Positions 25,131 through 34,217 of a stretch of 64,000 bases of DNA are shown here, piece after piece (the stretch's first letter is position 1; each line of letters starts with the position of its first letter). The notes under the pieces are model-generated. The model saw only the letters and a list, made by a program, of their open reading frames with translations, searched no databases and was not told where the DNA came from. The position numbers were made by a program, and so were the translations under genes. Origin of the DNA: Micromonospora sp. WMMD1082. Lineage in GTDB: Bacteria; Actinomycetota; Actinomycetes; Mycobacteriales; Micromonosporaceae. The stretch is from NCBI RefSeq assembly GCF_029626175.1, contig NZ_JARUBM010000002.1:434001-498000 (forward strand), read 5' to 3'.

Positions 25131-25396
25131 GGTACCCCGACACAGTGATCGTGCTCCGACAGACGACCGCCGACGAGTATGGCAACCCGGGGTCCGGGCC
25201 ACACGCGCCCGTCGGCGAGCTGGCCGGGTTCCTGACCGGCTCGGCCGTCTTCATGCCGCCCGGCGCCGACGTCGAGCGCGGCGACCGCCTCACGATCGGC
25301 GAGGACACGTACGACGTGCCCGACGACCCGAAGCGGCTGCGCTCGCCCTCGCGCGAGGTCATGACCCGCGTTGCTGTCCAACTCAGACGGAGGTGA
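25127..25396 (+). CDS. Head-tail stopper / head closure protein
   Basis: 89 aa from GTG 25127. It is a small beta-rich protein (YPDTVIVLRQTTADEYGNPG, VERGDRLTIGEDTYDVP), characteristic of SPP1 gp16-type stoppers that plug the connector after packaging. Assigned by pattern and order. Confidence 0.78.
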   Translation: MRYPDTVIVLRQTTADEYGNPGSGPHAPVGELAGFLTGSAVFMPPGADVERGDRLTIGEDTYDVPDDPKRLRSPSREVMTRVAVQLRRR

Positions 25397-25400
25397 TCCG

Positions 25401-25697
25401 GTGCGCAAAGTCAAGATCGACTATGACGGTATCCGGACCATCCTGAAGAGCGCGGGCGTGGGCGTGCTGATCGACGGCGCGACCGCCGCGGTACACGCGC
25501 AGGTCGCCGCGCATCAGTCGGTGGTGCGCCACCGGATGCCGGTTGAGTCGGACCGCTACCAGACCGACCGTGAGGCCGGCGCGGTGACGATCGCCCACGC
25601 GGGCGGGCTGGCGGTCGAGGCGAAGTACGGCGCGCTGATTCAGGCGGCGGCGTCGGTCGGGCTCGAAGTGACCGAGCGGAAGGCCGACGGCGTGTGA
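25401..25697 (+). CDS. HK97 gp10-like tail component
   Basis: 98 aa from GTG 25401, with GGAGGTGA upstream. The N-terminal helix VKIDYDGIRTILKSAGV and later AHAGGLAVEAKYGALIQAAASVG fit the HK97 gp10/tail completion family by length and order. It overlaps the next gene by 4 nt. Confidence 0.7.
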   Translation: MRKVKIDYDGIRTILKSAGVGVLIDGATAAVHAQVAAHQSVVRHRMPVESDRYQTDREAGAVTIAHAGGLAVEAKYGALIQAAASVGLEVTERKADGV

Positions 25698-26092
25698 CGA
25701 CCCTGATCATGCACGCCGACCCCCGCGCGGCTGTGCTAGCGATCCTGCGCGAGCGGTTCCCCGAGGTCACCTTCGGCACGAAGCGCCTCGAAGACTTCGC
25801 CGCGGGCGACGTGCCGGCGCTGCCGTACGCACGCGTCTCGTGCGACGGGACCTTCGTCCGCCAGCGGGTCGGCCTCTCCGCGACCGTCCGCGTGGCCGTC
25901 TGGGGCGAGACCGACGCCGGAGGCTGCGACCTCTCGGCCCGCACGCACGCCGCACTACTCGCCTATGAGGGCGGCCCGGACGTGCGCGGCTTCGGCCCGC
26001 AGACCGGACCGCTTCCCACGGGCGACCCGGATACCGGGCAGCCCCTCTGTTCTTTCACCGTTTCTGCGCGGATGCGTCCGCGCGCCGCGTAA
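25694..26092 (+). CDS. Tail terminator
   Basis: 132 aa from GTG 25694. The sequence HADPRAAVLAILRERFPEVTFGTKRLEDF, a central beta sheet (PYARVSCDGT, TVRVAVWGETDAGG) and ARTHAALLAYEG match actinophage tail terminators, which cap the tail tube and join it to the head. Confidence 0.75.
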   Translation: MTTLIMHADPRAAVLAILRERFPEVTFGTKRLEDFAAGDVPALPYARVSCDGTFVRQRVGLSATVRVAVWGETDAGGCDLSARTHAALLAYEGGPDVRGFGPQTGPLPTGDPDTGQPLCSFTVSARMRPRAA

Positions 26093-26101
26093 GGAGGCCC
26101 G

Positions 26102-26644
26102 ATGGCGGGCGACCCGACCAATGCCGGCCAGTGGGCCGGCGCCGATGTCTTCGTGGCCCCGGTGGGCACCGCCGGCCCGACCGACCTGACGACTCCCTGG
26201 GGAGTCGACTGGGAGGTGGCCGGGCTCCTCGACGGTGAGGAGGGCTTCACCTGGGAGCGCGACATGGAGGAGGCCGAGCACTTCGCATGGGGCGGCATCC
26301 TCGTCCGGAAGACGCGCTCGAAGCACAAGCGCACCGTGAAGTTCGTTGCCCTCGAAGACAACGAGGTCACCTTCGAACTGGCCAACCCGGGCAGCTCGCG
26401 CACCACGGCCGACGGCGTGACCACGTCCATCGTGCGGGTGCCGCTCTCGGCGGACTTCGCGATCGGTATGGAGCTGCGCGACGGCAACAAGGTCAAGCGC
26501 CGGATTATCAAGCGCGCGACCGCCGACGTGGACGGCGAGGTCAAGGAATCCGAGAACGAGCTGACCGCGACCAGTTTCCTCGTGACCCTCTACCCCGAGG
26601 CGAACGGCGACCTCTACACCGAGCTGTCCGGCGAGATCGACTGA
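26102..26644 (+). CDS. Major tail protein
   Basis: 180 aa from ATG 26102. The tail-tube fold is suggested by WAGADVFVAPVGTAGPTDL, WEVAGLLDGEEGFTWERDMEE and the C-terminal FLVTLYPEANGDLYTE. It is positioned directly before a terminator and the chaperone genes, as in most siphoviruses. It polymerises into the tail tube. Confidence 0.88.
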   Translation: MAGDPTNAGQWAGADVFVAPVGTAGPTDLTTPWGVDWEVAGLLDGEEGFTWERDMEEAEHFAWGGILVRKTRSKHKRTVKFVALEDNEVTFELANPGSSRTTADGVTTSIVRVPLSADFAIGMELRDGNKVKRRIIKRATADVDGEVKESENELTATSFLVTLYPEANGDLYTELSGEID

Positions 26645-26652
26645 CCTCGTCG

Positions 26653-26668
26653 CGCTAACCGGTCAACG
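26653..26668 (+). promoter_or_regulatory. Palindrome O4, promoterless (stoperator-like)
   Basis: CGCTAACCGGTCAACG, 9 nt after the major tail protein stop. No -10-like box follows. The intact CGCTAACCGG half is on the plus strand, as in all copies. Confidence 0.65.
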
Positions 26669-26677
26669 CAACACCCC

Positions 26678-26720
26678 GGCCCCGGGACCGCCGCGCGGAC
26701 GGTCTCGGGGCCCTTCTTCC
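26678..26720 (+). terminator. Strong hairpin after major tail protein
   Basis: GGCCCCGGGACCG (26678-26690) pairs with CGGTCTCGGGGCC (26700-26712), followed by CTTCTT. It probably attenuates late transcription so that tail protein exceeds downstream minor proteins. Confidence 0.75.
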
Positions 26721-26753
26721 GCGCCCTCCGCGCCGACTCCCCGAGGAGACCCC

Positions 26754-27017
26754 ATGTCCAACCCCGCCAAGGCCGAGGCCACCGGCCAGCCGGTCACCTT
26801 CGAGCACGCCGGCCAGAGCTACACCGTGCCGCCTACCGCTCAGTGGGACCTCGACGCCATGGAGGCGTACGAGCTGGGCAACATCGTGACCTGCGTCAAG
26901 CTGCTGCTTGGCCCCGCGCAGTTCGAGCAGTTCAAGCCGCGGGGCACGAAGCGCACCGTTGGCGACCTGCGCGACATCTTCGACGCGATCCAGAACGCGG
27001 CCGACGTCCCAAACTGA
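26754..27017 (+). CDS. Tail assembly chaperone, short form (gpG-like)
   Basis: 87 aa. It contains VTFEHAGQSYTVPPTAQWDLDAMEAYE and ends in DVPN just before TGA 27015-27017. The slippery heptamer CCCAAAC (27008-27014) is the last codons, phased C-CCA-AAC, exactly as required for -1 slippage. gpG-type chaperones bind the tape measure protein during tail assembly. Confidence 0.88.
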   Translation: MSNPAKAEATGQPVTFEHAGQSYTVPPTAQWDLDAMEAYELGNIVTCVKLLLGPAQFEQFKPRGTKRTVGDLRDIFDAIQNAADVPN

Positions 27018-27379
27018 CGCAGCTCGCCGCGCTGATCCGTGACCGTGACCGCCGCCGGGCGCTGGAAGCTGACCTCCGTCGGTACTACGGCGTCCGGCTC
27101 ACGGACCTATGGCGCGGCGGGCTGTCTTGGCGCGAGCTGAGTATCTACGTCGAGCACCTTCCGCCGGGCTCGGCGACCTGGGCTGCGGACCACGGCGTGA
27201 CGTACGGAGCTGACCCGACGGTCGCCCTCCTCGCCGACATCTACGGCGCCCTGACCGGCGAGCCCCACCCCATGCGCCCAGCTCCCGTTGCGAAGCCCGC
27301 GGCGAACAAGCCCAGCGTCATCGACCGCCTGAAGGCGCAGCGCGAGCGGATCGCGCGACAGAGAGGCGAGATCCCATGA
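27014..27379 (+). CDS. Tail assembly chaperone, frameshift extension (gpT part of gpGT)
   Basis: No start codon serves this frame. -1 slippage on CCCAAAC (27008-27014) re-reads base 27014 and continues LTQLAALIRDRDRRRALEADL to 27379, giving a fused protein of about 208 aa. It contains YYGVRLTDLWRGGLSWRELSIYVEHLPPGS and a basic C-terminus (IDRLKAQRERIARQRG). The last bases overlap the tape measure ATG (ATGA at 27376). This mirrors lambda gpG/gpGT. Confidence 0.88.
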   Translation: MTQLAALIRDRDRRRALEADLRRYYGVRLTDLWRGGLSWRELSIYVEHLPPGSATWAADHGVTYGADPTVALLADIYGALTGEPHPMRPAPVAKPAANKPSVIDRLKAQRERIARQRGEIP

Positions 27380-29496
27380 GTACCCGCGTCGGCTGGGCGA
27401 CTATTCAGCTAATCCCGTCGGCGAGGGGCTTCGGGAAGCACACTCGCCGTGAGATCGAGCCTCACCTGCGCGAGACCGGGAAGATGAGTGGCCTCGTCTT
27501 CGGCCGGTCCTTCAACGACTCGGCCGACCGGAGCACTCGCGGCGGCGGGCTCCGCGCAGCCCGGAACCTCGTTGCGGGCCTCGGCGAGACGCTGACCTCC
27601 GGCGTTCTCTCGTCCTTCAAGATGGCCTTCAAGTGGGGGCCGCTGATCGCGATCGTGGCCGCAGCTGGCGCAGCGGCCTGGGCCGTGCTCGGCGCCACCC
27701 TGCACGCCACGTTGCTCGCGGCGCTCGGCCTGGGCGTGATCGCCGCAGGTGTGGCCGCCTCCATCCGCGCGCCAGCGGTGAAACGGGCGTGGTCCGGCTT
27801 CGTCGACGACGGCAAGAAAGCCCTCAAACAGTTCGCGAAGCCGTTCGAGGCGCCGATGATCCGCGCCGCCGGCACGTTCCGGAAGGCGCTCGGGAAGATC
27901 GACCTGGGCGCGCTCGGTAAGGACAGCGCCCCACTGGTCGATGGCCTCGCCGGCTCGCTGGCCGACATGGTGACCGGCCTGGTACCCCGCCTGACCACGG
28001 CCGTTAAGGGGCTGGCCCCGGTCATCGACGGCCTGGACTTCGGCGCGCTCGGCCGCGGCCTGGGCGACATGTTCGTAATCCTCGCCGAAGGCGCACCCCT
28101 GGCCGGGCGGTTCCTTCAGGGCCTCTTCGGAGGCATGGAGCGCTGGCTCCCGGCGCTCGGCCGGCACCTCGTCTCCCTGACCGAGCGGTTCTTCCGCATG
28201 GTCGCGGTCGGGCGCCAGATCCACGCGGCCGTCGGCCCCGCGATCGAGCGCGTCCGCGCGACCGTCGCCCGGCTCTTCGGTGCTGTCGAGGGCAGCGACG
28301 CGCTCGGCCGCCTGCGCGGATACTTCGACACCCTGCGCGCCCCGCTGGCGACGCTCGGCGAGACGTTCCGCACGGTCGGCGGGCGGTTCGCCAAGATATG
28401 GACCACGCAGCTACGGCCGTTCTTCGCCGAGCTGGGCGAGCGGGCCGCGCCGATGTTCCGCGAGTGGGGCGAGACCATTCGGTCCGTCCTGACGGATCTC
28501 TCGCCGATCGTCGACGGCGCCTCGCGGGTCTTCGATTTCCTCTGGACGAAGCTCGGTATCGGCTCGGTCGTGCTCGGCACTATCAAGTCTGTCTTTGGCG
28601 GCATCGTCGATGTGGTCACCGGCAACATCCGCATTATCCGAGGGCTGTTCACGCTGCTCGCCGGCATCTTCACGGGTGACTGGTCGCGGATGTGGGATGG
28701 CCTGAAGACCATAGCCTCTGGTGCCTGGAAGATCATCGTAGGCGCCTTCCAGATCCTCATGATCGGCCGCCTCGGCGGCCTGGCAAAGGGCCTGCTCGGC
28801 AAGCTCGGCGGCTGGTTCTCCGGCATGTTCGGCAAGATCAGCGGCTGGGCGCTGACCTGGGTAAACACCCTGCTCGCCCGTGGGCTGCTGCTGCGCTCGC
28901 GGCTGCTCAGCACGGTCTCCGGCCTCGTCTCGCGCGTGGTCGGGTTCTTCACCTCGATGATGTCGCGCGGCTTGTCCGCGTGGACCGCTGGCGCAGGCCG
29001 AATCCTAGGCGCGGCGCGAAATCTGGCATCGCGCGTGACCGCGCCGATGCGTGAGCTGGTCGGGCGCTTCCGCTCGATCGCTGGCGACGTGATCTCCGGC
29101 TTCATCAACGGCATCCGTGCTGGCGCTGGTCGGATCATCTCGGCGGTTCGCTCGGCGATCACCAACAGCCTGCCCGCCTACGTCAAAAAGGCGCTCGGCA
29201 TCCACTCGCCGAGCCGGGTTTTCATGGGCCTCGGCCGGCACGTGTCGGAGGGCATGGCCCGCGGCATCAGCCAGAAGGCCGGCGCCGTGACGAAGGCGGT
29301 CGCCGCGCTGGCCCGCATCCCGGACGCCTCGACTGTCAACGTCGGCACGGTCACGGCCGCAGCCCGGGGCCGCTCGTCCGGATCGCCGCTGATTGGTCAG
29401 CTCACGCTCGCGCCGTCCGGCGAGTCCGTCCGCGACCAGCTCGACGAGGTCACGTGGGCGCTGCGGCGCATCCAACGGGGAGGCGTCTATGCGTGA
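27376..29496 (+). CDS. Tape measure protein
   Basis: 706 aa. After a short N-terminal domain (VGWATIQLIPSARGFGKHTR), residues about 75-125 form hydrophobic helices (WGPLIAIVAAAGAAAWAVLG, ALLAALGLGVIAAGVAASI). A long helical, Gly/Ala/Arg-rich rod follows, and near the end the SLPAYVKKALGIHSPSRVF motif typical of tape measures. It sets tail length (roughly 1.5 A per residue would give about 105 nm) and is ejected ahead of DNA. Confidence 0.95.
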   Translation: MSTRVGWATIQLIPSARGFGKHTRREIEPHLRETGKMSGLVFGRSFNDSADRSTRGGGLRAARNLVAGLGETLTSGVLSSFKMAFKWGPLIAIVAAAGAAAWAVLGATLHATLLAALGLGVIAAGVAASIRAPAVKRAWSGFVDDGKKALKQFAKPFEAPMIRAAGTFRKALGKIDLGALGKDSAPLVDGLAGSLADMVTGLVPRLTTAVKGLAPVIDGLDFGALGRGLGDMFVILAEGAPLAGRFLQGLFGGMERWLPALGRHLVSLTERFFRMVAVGRQIHAAVGPAIERVRATVARLFGAVEGSDALGRLRGYFDTLRAPLATLGETFRTVGGRFAKIWTTQLRPFFAELGERAAPMFREWGETIRSVLTDLSPIVDGASRVFDFLWTKLGIGSVVLGTIKSVFGGIVDVVTGNIRIIRGLFTLLAGIFTGDWSRMWDGLKTIASGAWKIIVGAFQILMIGRLGGLAKGLLGKLGGWFSGMFGKISGWALTWVNTLLARGLLLRSRLLSTVSGLVSRVVGFFTSMMSRGLSAWTAGAGRILGAARNLASRVTAPMRELVGRFRSIAGDVISGFINGIRAGAGRIISAVRSAITNSLPAYVKKALGIHSPSRVFMGLGRHVSEGMARGISQKAGAVTKAVAALARIPDASTVNVGTVTAAARGRSSGSPLIGQLTLAPSGESVRDQLDEVTWALRRIQRGGVYA

Positions 29497-30373
29497 CGGA
29501 GAGATGCGGCTGCTCTACAGCGGCACGGACATCACCTGGGGACCGGCCGATCTGCCCATCGTGACGGTCGGTCCCCCGGACTGGGGCGACGTCGAGATCC
29601 GGTCGGAGGACGAGCCCCGCCCGCGCGAGGACGGCGTGATGATGGGCGACGACTACCGGGGCAACCGTGTGGTCACGCTAGAGCTGGGCGTCTTCGGCGC
29701 CACCGAGGCCGCCGCCCGCACGACCCTCGCGGGGCTGTCGCGGGCGTGGCGAGGCGACACGATCCGCCGCACGCCCCGGGTGGCCGCCGAGCTGCGCACG
29801 CGCAACGCAGGCCGAGAGCGAGCCGTCTTCGGCCGTCCGCGGCGGTTCGCCGTCGAGGAAAACGAAGCGCAAGAGGGCGTGCTGCTGGTCGGCGCGACCT
29901 TCGAGACGGTCGACGACCTCTTCTACGCAACCACCGAGACCGTCCGGACCGTGACCCTCGCACCGCCCCTAGGCGGCGGACTGACCGGCGTCCTCGGCTC
30001 CCCGCTGACGACCACCGCGACGTCGGACCGGTCGGCGGTGCTCGACGTGGGCGGCGAGCTGCCTGCGTGGCCCGTGCTACAGATCCGCGGGCCGATCACC
30101 AACCCGGTCGTCGAGATCCTTGGCCGCTGGCGGGTGGAGTTGCGCACGACGATCGCCGTCGGTCGCACGGTGACGGTTGACCCTCGCCCCTGGTCGCGGT
30201 CGGTGCTGCTCAACGGCGGCGGGTCGGTAGCTGGCGCTCTCACGCGCACCTCGCCTCGCCTCGCCGACATGACCATTCCTCCTGGCCGTCACGAGGTCGC
30301 CTTCCGTGGCACCGACGAGACCGGCACCTCTTCCGTGCGGATCGCCTGGCGCGACGCGCACGCATCCCCGTAA
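29489..30373 (+). CDS. Distal tail protein (Dit-like)
   Basis: 294 aa from ATG 29489, overlapping the tape measure stop. YRGNRVVTLELGVFGATEAAARTTLAGLSRAWRGDT and later galectin-like strands (WPVLQIRGPITNPVVEILG, GRTVTVDPRPWSRSVLLNGG, MTIPPGRHEVAFRGTD) are typical of actinophage Dit/baseplate hub proteins with a phage-tail C-terminal fold. Confidence 0.82.
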   Translation: MRDGEMRLLYSGTDITWGPADLPIVTVGPPDWGDVEIRSEDEPRPREDGVMMGDDYRGNRVVTLELGVFGATEAAARTTLAGLSRAWRGDTIRRTPRVAAELRTRNAGRERAVFGRPRRFAVEENEAQEGVLLVGATFETVDDLFYATTETVRTVTLAPPLGGGLTGVLGSPLTTTATSDRSAVLDVGGELPAWPVLQIRGPITNPVVEILGRWRVELRTTIAVGRTVTVDPRPWSRSVLLNGGGSVAGALTRTSPRLADMTIPPGRHEVAFRGTDETGTSSVRIAWRDAHASP

Positions 30374-30387
30374 GGAGCGTGTAAACG

Positions 30388-31341
30388 GTGGCTCTTGACC
30401 CTGTCCCGTGGTTCGTGGGCGGCGGCGCTGAGCACTCCCCCGAGGTCGCCCGGATGGTCGCCTACGCCGCGCTGCGCGGTAACGAGGGCATCATGGGCGC
30501 GGGGGACATGCTCGTACGCGCCCTGGCGGTGCCCGGTACCTCCGTTCGGATCGCCCCCGGCGCGTGCGCGATCACGTGCCGGGCGGCGGGCGGGGCGTAT
30601 CAGTCGTACGCAGGCCGGTCGCCGAGCGAGACGACCCTAGCGATCGCCCCTACCGGCGGTAGCGCACGCTCCGATCTGATCGTGGCTCGTGTCGAGGACC
30701 CCTTCATGCCGGGCGAGCCCTGGGGCAACCCTTCGGATGTCAAGGTCGGTCCCTACATCCATTATCGCGTGATCTCCAACGTGCCGTCCTCGACGACCAC
30801 GGTTGCCCAGCTCGGCCTTGGCTACAGCGCTATCGCGCTCGCGCGGATCGACATTCCCGCGAGCACGGGCACGATCACGCAGGCGATGGTCAAGGACGTC
30901 CGGAAGATCGCCAACCCGCGCAGGGAACGGCATCTTGACCTGATCTACCCAGCGTCAACCATCTCGATTACCTCGGCGAGCTACCAACAGCTTGCCACGT
31001 CGAGGCCGCTCGCCGTCCCTTCGTGGGCGACGTACGCGCGGGTCGTCGTGACGTCCTCGGGCATGCGCCTGAACGCGGCCAACACCTTCGGGTATGTGCG
31101 CTGCGAGATCGGTTCGGGACACGCGGTGTCGGAGCGGACGACCTTCGATGAAAACTGGACCGGCAACGCGAGCCGCAGCACATACCTGTGCGGCGGGGAA
31201 CTGGCGGTACCTGCGGGGATCCGAGGTACGAACCAGGTCATCCGGTTCATGGGGACGCGCGAGACCGGCTCCGGACAGCTTCAGGTCGACGCAGGCACGA
31301 CCATCACGGTCGACGTCGAGTGGTACGAGGTCCCCGAGTGA
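30388..31341 (+). CDS. Minor tail protein
   Basis: 317 aa from GTG 30388. The N-terminal half (VPWFVGGGAEHSPEVARMVAYAALRGNEG, ALAVPGTSVRIAPGACAI, GGSARSDLIVARVEDP) is the widespread actinophage minor tail domain. The C-terminal half has beta-sandwich character with ITVDVEWYEV at the end, possibly carbohydrate-binding. Coupled to the next gene by GTGA. Confidence 0.78.
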   Translation: MALDPVPWFVGGGAEHSPEVARMVAYAALRGNEGIMGAGDMLVRALAVPGTSVRIAPGACAITCRAAGGAYQSYAGRSPSETTLAIAPTGGSARSDLIVARVEDPFMPGEPWGNPSDVKVGPYIHYRVISNVPSSTTTVAQLGLGYSAIALARIDIPASTGTITQAMVKDVRKIANPRRERHLDLIYPASTISITSASYQQLATSRPLAVPSWATYARVVVTSSGMRLNAANTFGYVRCEIGSGHAVSERTTFDENWTGNASRSTYLCGGELAVPAGIRGTNQVIRFMGTRETGSGQLQVDAGTTITVDVEWYEVPE

Positions 31342-32774
31342 CCCGCTGGCGGTACATCGCACAGCACGCGCTCACCCGCGCGTGGGTCGACTGGGACGTA
31401 CCCCTACGCCGCGATGAGCTGACCTGGGCGCTGTCCGGCCCCGGGTCGCTCCGCGGCACGATCAGCCCGGAGTACGCCACCCTGCGCGGCCCGGACGGAC
31501 AGCCGATCCTCACCGAGTGGGGCACGCTGCTCTACGCCGAGGCCGACGGCCAGATCCGCTGGGGCGGCATCCTGACGAAGAGCGCCTTCGAGTCCGGTAG
31601 CTGGCAGCTCGAAGCGTCTGGCTTCGCGAGCTACCCGCACGGCATCCCCTACACCGGACAGTATTCCGTGGTCGGCGTCGACCCGGCTACCGCCTTCCGC
31701 CACGTCTGGTCGCACGTCCAGTCGCAGCCAGACGGGAACCTCAGTGTGGCGGTCGACGGGACGACAACGCCGGTCCGGCTCGGCATCCCCGGCATCCCGG
31801 CCTACAAGGAAGTGCAGATCGGCGGGGTGTGGCGCCGACGGAGCGACGTGCCGGCACACCAGATCCTCCCGACCACTCGGGCGAAGCTGAAGAACGCCAT
31901 GACGGCGTCTCAGACCACGTTGGACCTCGCGACCCTGGCCGCTTTCGGCCAGCTCGACCCGCCGTACAACGTAACCGTCGGGAACGAGACCATCCGTGTC
32001 AACGGGCGGACGGGCCTGAAGCTGACCGGCCTGACCCGCGGCGTCGGGTCGTCGGACGCCACCGGCCACAACAAGGGCACGTACGTCAACCACGCCGGTA
32101 CGCCGGAGCGCACGAAGGCCGCAGTGCCGGCCGAGCCGTATCAACTCGCGTGGTGGGACACCCCGGACTGCGGTAGCGAGTTGGACAAGCTCGCGCAGGA
32201 AACGCCGTTCGACTACGCCGAAGAGCACCGCTGGGCCGGCGACGAGATCGCCCACCGTATCCGCATCGGCTACCCGCGCCTCGGCCGACGACGTGACGAT
32301 CTCGCCTTCGAGCAGGGCGTCAACATCGTGTCGGTAGTGCCGGTCAGCCGCGACGGTGGCCAGTACGCCAACGCCGTCTTCGGCATCGGGGCGGGTGAGG
32401 GATCGAAGACGATCGCCTCGCACGCCGCGATCCGGGACGGGCGCCTGCGCCGCACGGCTGTTTACACGGACAAGGCCGTGACCAACCGCGCCCGCATGGA
32501 CAGCTTCACTCGCGCCGTAATGCTGAACAGCCGTGACACCGCCGCGGTCGAGGCAATCGAGGTCGTCGACCACCCGCATGCCCCGATCGGGTCGTGGGCG
32601 CTGGGCGACGACATCGAGGTCCGCGCTCGCATCCCGTGGCTGGGCGACATCGCGATCTGGCACCGAATCGTGGGCTGGTCGCTGCTCGGCGAGAGCCGCG
32701 CGCAGCTTCAGCTACGGCGCTCCGACTCATTCATCTACGCGGCCACCCCCGATGGAGGGTTCACCACACAGTGA
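31338..32774 (+). CDS. Minor tail / baseplate protein
   Basis: 478 aa from GTG 31338. The N-terminus (TRWRYIAQHALTRAWVDWDVPLRRDELTWALSGPG) and WGTLLYAEADGQIRWGGILT recall tail-associated hub proteins. The centre holds an Ig-like loop with TLDLATLAAFGQLDPPYNVTVG. The C-terminal WALGDDIEVRARIPWLGDIAIWHRIVGW resembles the siphovirus ReqiPepy6-like domain. Overlaps the fibre gene by 4 nt. Confidence 0.78.
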   Translation: MTRWRYIAQHALTRAWVDWDVPLRRDELTWALSGPGSLRGTISPEYATLRGPDGQPILTEWGTLLYAEADGQIRWGGILTKSAFESGSWQLEASGFASYPHGIPYTGQYSVVGVDPATAFRHVWSHVQSQPDGNLSVAVDGTTTPVRLGIPGIPAYKEVQIGGVWRRRSDVPAHQILPTTRAKLKNAMTASQTTLDLATLAAFGQLDPPYNVTVGNETIRVNGRTGLKLTGLTRGVGSSDATGHNKGTYVNHAGTPERTKAAVPAEPYQLAWWDTPDCGSELDKLAQETPFDYAEEHRWAGDEIAHRIRIGYPRLGRRRDDLAFEQGVNIVSVVPVSRDGGQYANAVFGIGAGEGSKTIASHAAIRDGRLRRTAVYTDKAVTNRARMDSFTRAVMLNSRDTAAVEAIEVVDHPHAPIGSWALGDDIEVRARIPWLGDIAIWHRIVGWSLLGESRAQLQLRRSDSFIYAATPDGGFTTQ

Positions 32775-34147
32775 CCACTGCTGACGAAGAAATCGCCCGC
32801 ACCCTCGCCGACATCAAGCGCCGCCTGGCGGCCGTCGAGCGCACCGCCCAGGCCCCGCACACCTCGATCGAGGGCGGATCGCTGACGATCAACCGACCCG
32901 ACGGGCTGCCCGCGATCGTCATGGGCGACCTCGGCGACGGCACGTACGGTGTGGTCGGCTACAACGACGCCGCGGTCCACGCCAACACGGTCCCGCAAGA
33001 GCTGCTGGACGAGATCGCCGGTGATCTCGAACTGGCCGAGGAGTCCGTGACGGAAGCCATGCTCGCGGTCGGCGCCGTGACGGAAACAAAGATCGCCGAC
33101 GACGCGATCAGCTCACCGAAGATCGTCGCTGGCGCGATCCAGGCCGGGCACATCGCGGCCGGCTCGATCGCCACGGACAAGCTGGTCGCCCAGGCCGTGA
33201 CCGCCGACAAGATCGCCGCGAACGCGATCACGGCGGACAAGGTCGCCGCGACCGCGATCGACGGCAAGACCATCACGGGCGCCACGCTGATCGTGCCCGG
33301 CCCGGATGGCTCGCGGGTGCGCATCCTGAACGACCCGGAGGCCGGCGCCGTCGTCGAGCTGCGCCCGCAGGATTCCGGCGACGCTGTGATCCTGCCGGCC
33401 GTGCTGCGCTCGGCCACCGACCCGAACACCGACGAGGTGTCGGCCGCGCTGGTCGGCCCGAACATTAACGGGAACGGGTCGGCGTCGATGCACATGTCCA
33501 GCGATGAGCACGGCGGGACGGTCAGCATCGAGAGTGGCCACTTCTGGCTCAACGCAACGAACGGCGTGACCTGGGCGGTTGACGGCGACTGGGAGATCGC
33601 GTACCCGGACCCGGACGACCCGGGAACGTGGGAGGTGCGCTTCCACGTCGCCAATGGAGGCAAGCTGACCGCTCCCTCCGCCGTGCTCGGCAACGGGCAC
33701 GACGACGAAGACGGCCCGGCCCTGGACGTGTACGGCGTGGTCGAGGCCGACGAGCTGAAGGTGTACGACCGCGCCGAGGTCGACGACCTGACGGTTACCG
33801 GTGACGCCGAGGTGGCCGGCAGTCTCTCTGCCGGGTCTGCTGATGTCGCCGGAGTGCTCACGGCCGGGCAGCTCCGGACCGGAGGATTCCGTCAGCGCAC
33901 CTGGTCAACCCGCGTCACTATCACGCCCGTCGCCAACACTCCGACGATGCTCAGGGTCAACTTCCCTGCCGGGTTCTTCACCACCTCGGCGAACATCGCG
34001 GTGACCGTCAGCCCCCTGACGAATGCCCCGGGCACGACGGTCACCGGGTGCTCCGCAACCAACATCAGCACGACCGGCTGCGACGTGTGGATCACCAGGA
34101 TCAACGGCACGGCGACCGGTGTGAGCGTCATCGCTACCGAGCTGTAA
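32771..34147 (+). CDS. Tail fibre / receptor-binding protein
   Basis: 458 aa from GTG 32771. After an N-terminal coiled coil (ADIKRRLAAVERTAQ), residues about 95-170 hold short repeats of the form I-x-[DG]-D-x-I-x-x-x-K-I-x-A, as in KIADDAISSPKIVAGAIQAG and TADKIAANAITADKVAATAI. These repeats form trimeric fibre shafts. The middle is beta-rich, and the C-terminal ~80 residues form a compact domain likely to contact the host. It is the last gene before the lysis terminator. Confidence 0.82.
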   Translation: MTTADEEIARTLADIKRRLAAVERTAQAPHTSIEGGSLTINRPDGLPAIVMGDLGDGTYGVVGYNDAAVHANTVPQELLDEIAGDLELAEESVTEAMLAVGAVTETKIADDAISSPKIVAGAIQAGHIAAGSIATDKLVAQAVTADKIAANAITADKVAATAIDGKTITGATLIVPGPDGSRVRILNDPEAGAVVELRPQDSGDAVILPAVLRSATDPNTDEVSAALVGPNINGNGSASMHMSSDEHGGTVSIESGHFWLNATNGVTWAVDGDWEIAYPDPDDPGTWEVRFHVANGGKLTAPSAVLGNGHDDEDGPALDVYGVVEADELKVYDRAEVDDLTVTGDAEVAGSLSAGSADVAGVLTAGQLRTGGFRQRTWSTRVTITPVANTPTMLRVNFPAGFFTTSANIAVTVSPLTNAPGTTVTGCSATNISTTGCDVWITRINGTATGVSVIATEL

Positions 34148-34162
34148 CCCCTCCATCCGCTG

Positions 34163-34193
34163 AGAGCCCGTCCCGTGCCTCGGGGCGGGCTCT
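34163..34193 (+). terminator. Terminator between tail fibre and endolysin genes
   Basis: AGAGCCCGTCCC and GGGGCGGGCTCT form a 12-bp stem-loop followed by TCGGC. The resemblance to the 14142 terminator is clear. Confidence 0.75.
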
Positions 34194-34217
34194 TCGGCGT
34201 GCCCGAAAGGAGCCCGC

